Assembly (NCBI RefSeq): GCF_000243715.2
Contig: NZ_AHMO02000011.1
Coordinates: forward strand, 248,001-312,000
Direction of reading: 5' to 3'
DNA length: 64,000 bases
Source of the DNA: Leptospira broomii serovar Hurstbridge str. 5399
Lineage (GTDB): Bacteria > Spirochaetota > Leptospiria > Leptospirales > Leptospiraceae
Under the pieces are notes generated by a model. It searched no databases. It worked only from the letters and a program-made list of their open reading frames with translations, and was not told the DNA's origin. Position 1 is the first letter of the stretch, and every line of letters starts with the position of its first letter. Of the stretch, positions 59,779 to 64,000 are shown one piece after another. The translations under genes and the position numbers were made by a program.

Positions 59779-60554
59779 TTCTCTCTTTTGGACCGAATTC
59801 GAACCAAAACGGATTCCAATTCCTTCTTAGCTAAATCAAATTCATATAAAGATACGTTCTCCGAATGAGGAGAATTTCTATTTCCGCTTACGTTCAAAAA
59901 ATAAAGTTCCTTAGAAACCATTTCTCGAACTCGCTCTGCCGAATTTTTGTGGAAGAATTCCTCGAACTCTTTCCCAAGAAAAATCAAAAGCACGGCAAGA
60001 ACGTTCGGTCTAAGATTGATAATTACCTGCTGGCTCCAGATCGGTTCCCAGTCCAGGATTTCCTTCCAGGAATCCGAAGATTTTTTTAGTTCCGGATCTT
60101 CCTGAAGAACTGTCCAAGATTCTTCTTCCCAGTTCGGTTCCTGAATTCCCGACAGGATCCCTTTTAAGTTTTTTTGATCGGAGGATATAAGTCGATTCAA
60201 CTCGGCTTCGGTCAAAAAAATAACTCCAGTAACTTTTCCATTTTGCTCGGTCAAATAATTTCCCGTCGCTAAGACCAGAGAATACTCCCTCCCGGATTTT
60301 TCCTTTCCTTCCAGGCGAAAGAGATGTCGATTATTCTTTGTAAGCTTTAGGTTGGGCGATTCAAAAATAAGCCCACTGGCTTTCTTTCTAGTGAGAAAAA
60401 ATCGGTCTACTTTTTCCCGCAAATCCTTCAATTCCCATGTATAACCGCGACTCTCCCGAACTGACGGTTCTTCACGCTCGGTTTCAGCACGATCCGATTT
60501 TCGCCAGAAAAGAAGCCTATTCCAAAAGGAGGAGCTTTTCTTTTTTTTTGCCAT
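59775..60554 (-). CDS. Hypothetical protein, 259 aa
   Basis: The product is soluble in appearance, with a very basic N-terminus ([19 protein letters not shown]) that could contact membrane lipids. It is otherwise charged, with a beta-rich centre and helical C-terminus. No domain is recognised. It begins one base after the glycosyltransferase stop and overlaps gmhA by four bases, so it is almost surely part of that operon. Confidence 0.7.
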   Translation of the reverse strand: MAKKKKSSSFWNRLLFWRKSDRAETEREEPSVRESRGYTWELKDLREKVDRFFLTRKKASGLIFESPNLKLTKNNRHLFRLEGKEKSGREYSLVLATGNYLTEQNGKVTGVIFLTEAELNRLISSDQKNLKGILSGIQEPNWEEESWTVLQEDPELKKSSDSWKEILDWEPIWSQQVIINLRPNVLAVLLIFLGKEFEEFFHKNSAERVREMVSKELYFLNVSGNRNSPHSENVSLYEFDLAKKELESVLVRIRSKREK

Positions 60555-60555
60555 T

Positions 60556-61449
60556 TTAGCCTTCGTAATCTTCCCGAAGATTGGAAGGTCTCTGAATCAG
60601 CTTCTTCCCCAATTCGTAGATTTTTGCTTCTTTCAGGAAAGTCGAATACGCGGAAGAAATCGCTATCGTAAATCCGGGAAATCCGTCCAAAATACCTAGT
60701 TTAAAAAAATAAATTTCGAGAAACTTTCCGAAAGGTTTGTATATCGTCCGAAGCAAAGAAAAACGTCTTCCCTTTCTCGACCTTGTCCAAGCCACAATCG
60801 ATGAAAATTTATTGATTGTGTCCACTTGCTGGGCCAGATCCCTAAAACTGTAATGAAGGATATCCCCCGTTGTTTTGATTCCTTTACCTTCGACTACGAG
60901 ATAGTCATGAGGATTTTCGCCCGCCCATCTAGCTTTGGATTTTCGGAAAATCCTGAATTTCGTCTGCGGATACCATCCCGAAAAACGAATAAATCTTCCC
61001 ATATGGAACGTAAGCCTAGCGGTTTTAAGCCCGTCCAGAGACCCATCGTCGGGCAGATTTAGAAAATTCCTAAGAGATTGTTTCAATTCTTCGCTGAGTC
61101 TTTCATCAGCATCCAACGATAATATCCATTCATTCTTACATAATGAGATGGCATCGTTTTTTTGTTGTACATGTCCTCTGAATTTTTGGGAAAAAAATTT
61201 AACTTCCGGAAAAGACCTACAAATTTCTTCAGTTTTGTCCGTACTATTGGAATCTAGAATAACTATTTCTTCGGCAATGTCTCGACAAGAACGAATACAA
61301 TCCGCAATATTTCTTTCTTCGTTATATGTGATAACGACCACGGATAACTTTTTTGCAAAGCGTTGGACCGAGGAAGAGGTTACGCTCGAAATAGATCCTT
61401 TCTTTTTTTTATGGGTGCTTTTAGAGGATTCTAACGATTTTTCAGACAT
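60556..61449 (-). CDS. Glycosyltransferase family 2, LPS core type
   Basis: The protein (297 residues from the ATG at 61449) is a GT2 enzyme: LSVVVITYNEERNIADCI, VILDSNSTDKTEEIC and WILSLDADERLSEELKQS with the DAD metal site. The pattern of the middle region (FRIFRKSKARWAGENPHDYL) resembles the WaaE/KdtX-like glycosyltransferases of the LPS core. A TTG at 61464 is an alternative start. It opens a minus-strand operon with gmhA and is divergent from the O-antigen ligase-like gene. Confidence 0.9.
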   Translation of the reverse strand: MSEKSLESSKSTHKKKKGSISSVTSSSVQRFAKKLSVVVITYNEERNIADCIRSCRDIAEEIVILDSNSTDKTEEICRSFPEVKFFSQKFRGHVQQKNDAISLCKNEWILSLDADERLSEELKQSLRNFLNLPDDGSLDGLKTARLTFHMGRFIRFSGWYPQTKFRIFRKSKARWAGENPHDYLVVEGKGIKTTGDILHYSFRDLAQQVDTINKFSSIVAWTRSRKGRRFSLLRTIYKPFGKFLEIYFFKLGILDGFPGFTIAISSAYSTFLKEAKIYELGKKLIQRPSNLREDYEG

Positions 61450-61575
61450 GGATATAAGGATCAAATTCTATCTGAGAATTCGATCGGGATTCCAGGATAA
61501 GAGCTTTTCTTTCCTTGTCAGCGGTTTTTTATGGAAATCCGACAGGAATAACCGACGGTTTTTCCTGTCACTTTT

Positions 61576-63567
61576 ATGCAAGTACCGATTTCTCAGAACC
61601 GACATTTAGGATTTCAGCACCTATTCTCTGTCGCTGAGCGTGCGTCTTTCTATTCCTTCCTTCTTTTTTTATTGGCATTTCCCTTATCAGTTTCAATCTC
61701 TCAAGTTTTTGCCGGGTTATCCATCTTTTCCTTTCTACTTTCGGGACCACATAGCCGGCAAAAAGTTCGACCATTTTTACTTCCCTGGTGCTTCGTACTA
61801 ATTGCCTATTTTCTGGTTTTCTTATCCTCATTGGTTCACGTAGGAGAATATTCTCATTTTTGGAGAAGCTTTACGAGAGAATCGGAGGCCGGAGACTTTT
61901 GGTTAAGTTTCTTATTTCCGATTGGAGCAGTCCACGCCTCTAACAAAGCTAATGCGAAACTCTTGAGCGGCTTCTTGTGGTCTTCCCTTGCGTTGCTTTT
62001 GGTATCGGGACTCGTTTCTATTTTTAGTGAATATCGTTTAGGTAAATTTATTTCTAACGGATTTCAAAACGCACCCGGCGATCGTAGACAACATCCGGCC
62101 GGCCTTCTTTTTGGAATACAGACTTATCTACCGATAGGTTTGATGAACACCCATTTAACCTACGGAGGACTCCTCTCTCTTTTCCTGCCCGGGATCTTCG
62201 CGAAATTTTGGGAATCCTTGAGAAACCGGTCTCTTTCGCGATTTCTACTTTTTAGCGGAGTACTTTTAGTTTCTTCCTGGGTATTTTTATTGAACCAAAG
62301 CAAATCAGCTTGGTTGGGCGTAGTCTTCGTTTGCGTCTTTATTTTACTACGATCTATTTTAGAAACGAAATATCGTTTAACGGGAAAGCTTCTTTTAAAA
62401 GGACTCCTTGCCGGCATTCTTTTGATAGCGATATTAGGAACCGGAGCCAAATTCTTATACGAACAGAATTGGCTTTTGCAGAGAACCATCTCCCAAGCAC
62501 TGCAGGTGCAAACCCCGGAAAATCAAAGATACTGGATTTATAAAAATAGCCTCCCACTTTTACAACTGACTCCTTTTTTAGGAGTCGGCGGCGGCAAATT
62601 CAAAACTTCGCATAGGAAAATTTCGGAGAAAACGATTTCCGAGCAGGAGCAGCTTTGGTACGAATTGGAGATCACACCGAATGCTCATGCACATAATGAT
62701 CTACTCCAATTTGCCATCATAGGTGGATGGGCGAGTGCTGCGTTTCTTGTTTTGTTTTTCTTTTTCCTATTTCGTAGAATCGGTATCTTTAATTCCGATG
62801 AAAAAGCTCCTTCCTTAATCGGTGTCGGGTCTCTATGGGTGGCCGGGTTCTTTCAATGTTATTTATTGGATGACGAAGTCGTACTTCCGTTTTATGCATT
62901 AGCAGGAATTCTATTCGGACAACAAAAGGGAACCTCCCTAGCGTCCGTAAAATTTACCGGAATCATGTTGGCGATCCCGTTTCTATTGAATCTAGTTTTC
63001 TGGATATTTCGGCTCCAAACACCGACCGAGTTGGCATATTCGAGACAAGTCAAGTCGGTCGATCCGGTCTATGCTAAACAATTAGAAGACAGGATTTTAC
63101 CGTTTCGTACAGCAGTCAACGAACGAGCGAATCGATTAGAAAAGATCATTACCGTTCCAAGCACCTCGGGAAATACTTCCGCTCAAATTGAAGGATGCCT
63201 AACTCACCGATTTCCAAATCCTCCTGCCCTTCGAAAGGAGCCATATCAAATCGGAATCTATATCCGACCGAATGCTTTCAATCCTCCAAAAGAAATGAAG
63301 ATAACTATAATCGGTCGAGAGTCCTTTGACGAAGATCAACTTTATTGGTCTCACTCACAAAGCGATCTAGCGACTGAAACGATAAAATTAACGTCAGGGT
63401 GGAATACGTTTATTTGGAAGGAAACTTCCAAGCTAGAACCTTCTCCGCGATTTCCGGAAGGGGTTTTCTTTCGAGACTTTAAGATTAATTGGCTAGGTTA
63501 CGATCTTTCAAAACCGATGGATTTGCCCGCTTTAGATTTCGGTGATCTATGTGATTTTAAGCAGTAA
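61576..63567 (+). CDS. O-antigen ligase/polymerase-like membrane protein
   Basis: The 663-residue protein has about ten to twelve hydrophobic segments over residues 20-480 with the Wzy_C-type central loop, including LNQSKSAWLGVVFV and a long periplasmic loop ending in ITPNAHAHNDLLQFAIIGGWA, where the histidines match the WaaL motif. A hydrophilic C-terminal part of about 170 residues, apparently outside the membrane, is unusual. It would ligate or polymerise O-antigen at the outer face of the inner membrane. Neighbouring gmhA and the glycosyltransferase support an LPS role. Confidence 0.86.
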   Translation: MQVPISQNRHLGFQHLFSVAERASFYSFLLFLLAFPLSVSISQVFAGLSIFSFLLSGPHSRQKVRPFLLPWCFVLIAYFLVFLSSLVHVGEYSHFWRSFTRESEAGDFWLSFLFPIGAVHASNKANAKLLSGFLWSSLALLLVSGLVSIFSEYRLGKFISNGFQNAPGDRRQHPAGLLFGIQTYLPIGLMNTHLTYGGLLSLFLPGIFAKFWESLRNRSLSRFLLFSGVLLVSSWVFLLNQSKSAWLGVVFVCVFILLRSILETKYRLTGKLLLKGLLAGILLIAILGTGAKFLYEQNWLLQRTISQALQVQTPENQRYWIYKNSLPLLQLTPFLGVGGGKFKTSHRKISEKTISEQEQLWYELEITPNAHAHNDLLQFAIIGGWASAAFLVLFFFFLFRRIGIFNSDEKAPSLIGVGSLWVAGFFQCYLLDDEVVLPFYALAGILFGQQKGTSLASVKFTGIMLAIPFLLNLVFWIFRLQTPTELAYSRQVKSVDPVYAKQLEDRILPFRTAVNERANRLEKIITVPSTSGNTSAQIEGCLTHRFPNPPALRKEPYQIGIYIRPNAFNPPKEMKITIIGRESFDEDQLYWSHSQSDLATETIKLTSGWNTFIWKETSKLEPSPRFPEGVFFRDFKINWLGYDLSKPMDLPALDFGDLCDFKQ

Positions 63568-63704
63568 ATTGATTTTGCCGTCGGGCACAAACCGAAAGAA
63601 AAACTTACGTTCCAGAGGTTTAAGAAAATCCAACTGCTTCGAAAAGCTTTTTCTCCGATTCCAATAGAATCTTTCGCTACTCGCCGCTAGTTGAATTTTC
63701 AAAA

Positions 63705-63791
<87 letters not shown>

Positions 63792-63823
63792 AAGAGAACT
63801 AGGCGTTTTGTTCCCAAGCAGCC

Positions 63824-63899
<76 letters not shown>

Positions 63900-63951
63900 G
63901 AGGTATGTTTTCGTCAAGGGGCCAGGTGTCAATAGAAATCTACGAACTAGG

Positions 63952-64000
63952 CTATTCCCACTCGATCGTTCCCGGCGGCTTGTTCGTTAAGTCAAAGAAC
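63952..64000 (-). CDS. guaA: GMP synthase, last 15 codons only (cut by window edge)
   Basis: The minus strand at the right edge codes for FFDLTNKPPGTIEWE and then TAG. The ending KPPGTIEWE is the hallmark C-terminus of glutamine-hydrolysing GMP synthase. The remainder lies outside the window. The two tRNA genes follow it. Confidence 0.85.
   Translation of the reverse strand, partial: FFDLTNKPPGTIEWE

Noticed and set aside
63636..63652. GCTT / AAGC hairpin with T run after the O-antigen ligase gene
   Set aside because: A stem of only four base pairs; a terminator is plausible here but not supported well enough to list.

Overview
The window looks like a chromosomal segment of a Leptospira species. 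The grounds are protein content and style: spirochaetal lipoproteins with relaxed lipoboxes, an XPB-type helicase, separately encoded GshA and GshF-like ATP-grasp proteins, a CheY-like regulator beside leuB, and Leptospira-like hypothetical proteins. By eye the base composition is in the low-to-mid 40s % GC, which would suit one of the higher-GC (intermediate or P2) Leptospira; the species is inference. I see no insertion sequence, prophage, CRISPR array or rRNA operon. Most of the window is dense housekeeping DNA in short operons.

Layout. 1-1107: minus-strand aminotransferase (cut by the left edge) and a small membrane protein. 1183-5710: plus-strand phosphohexomutase, argD-like aminotransferase, leuB and a response regulator. 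5733-9722: pgeF-like gene divergent from trpF-mutS. 9750-18082: minus-strand serB, a GDSL lipoprotein and a small gene with a possible homopolymer frameshift, then bioB, bioA, bioD, bioF, mdh and a DsbA-like gene. 18426-26661: two hypotheticals, thrB, an SSF symporter, and a minus operon of XPB helicase, aspartate aminotransferase, SH3-domain protein and alpha/beta hydrolase. 26740-33657: aldose epimerase divergent from sppA, an MBOAT acyltransferase, then a cluster of lipoprotein, SpoIIE-type phosphatase, 96-aa protein and a protein with a FliG-C-like domain. 33720-36415: a decayed glpK fragment directly behind an intact glpK, then an MBL hydrolase. 36701-41085: STAS protein, GloB-like enzyme, pyridine nucleotide-disulfide oxidoreductase and an ABC exporter pair.

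41091-51770 is the most integrated part. On the plus strand lie two BolA proteins, a CGFS monothiol glutaredoxin and a CPYC glutaredoxin. Converging on them is a seven-gene minus-strand run: ECF sigma factor, GNAT-type acyltransferase, clpS, clpA, gamma-glutamyltransferase lipoprotein, gshA and a GshF-type ATP-grasp protein. Divergent from the sigma gene is an NrsF/DUF1109-like membrane protein, the known anti-sigma type for this ECF class, preceded by a GTAACT-N16-CGAA promoter-like motif. Together these suggest a redox or metal stress unit linking glutathione metabolism, Fe-S trafficking and N-degron proteolysis.

51775-56745: minus-strand leuC, leuD, an unusual cysteine-synthase-like protein and an SF1 helicase. 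56925-61449: minus operon of glycosyltransferase, unknown protein, gmhA, orphan ABC ATPase and a transmembrane vWA/FHA protein. 61576-63567: an O-antigen ligase-like protein. The right edge has tRNA-Leu, tRNA-Cys and the last codons of guaA.
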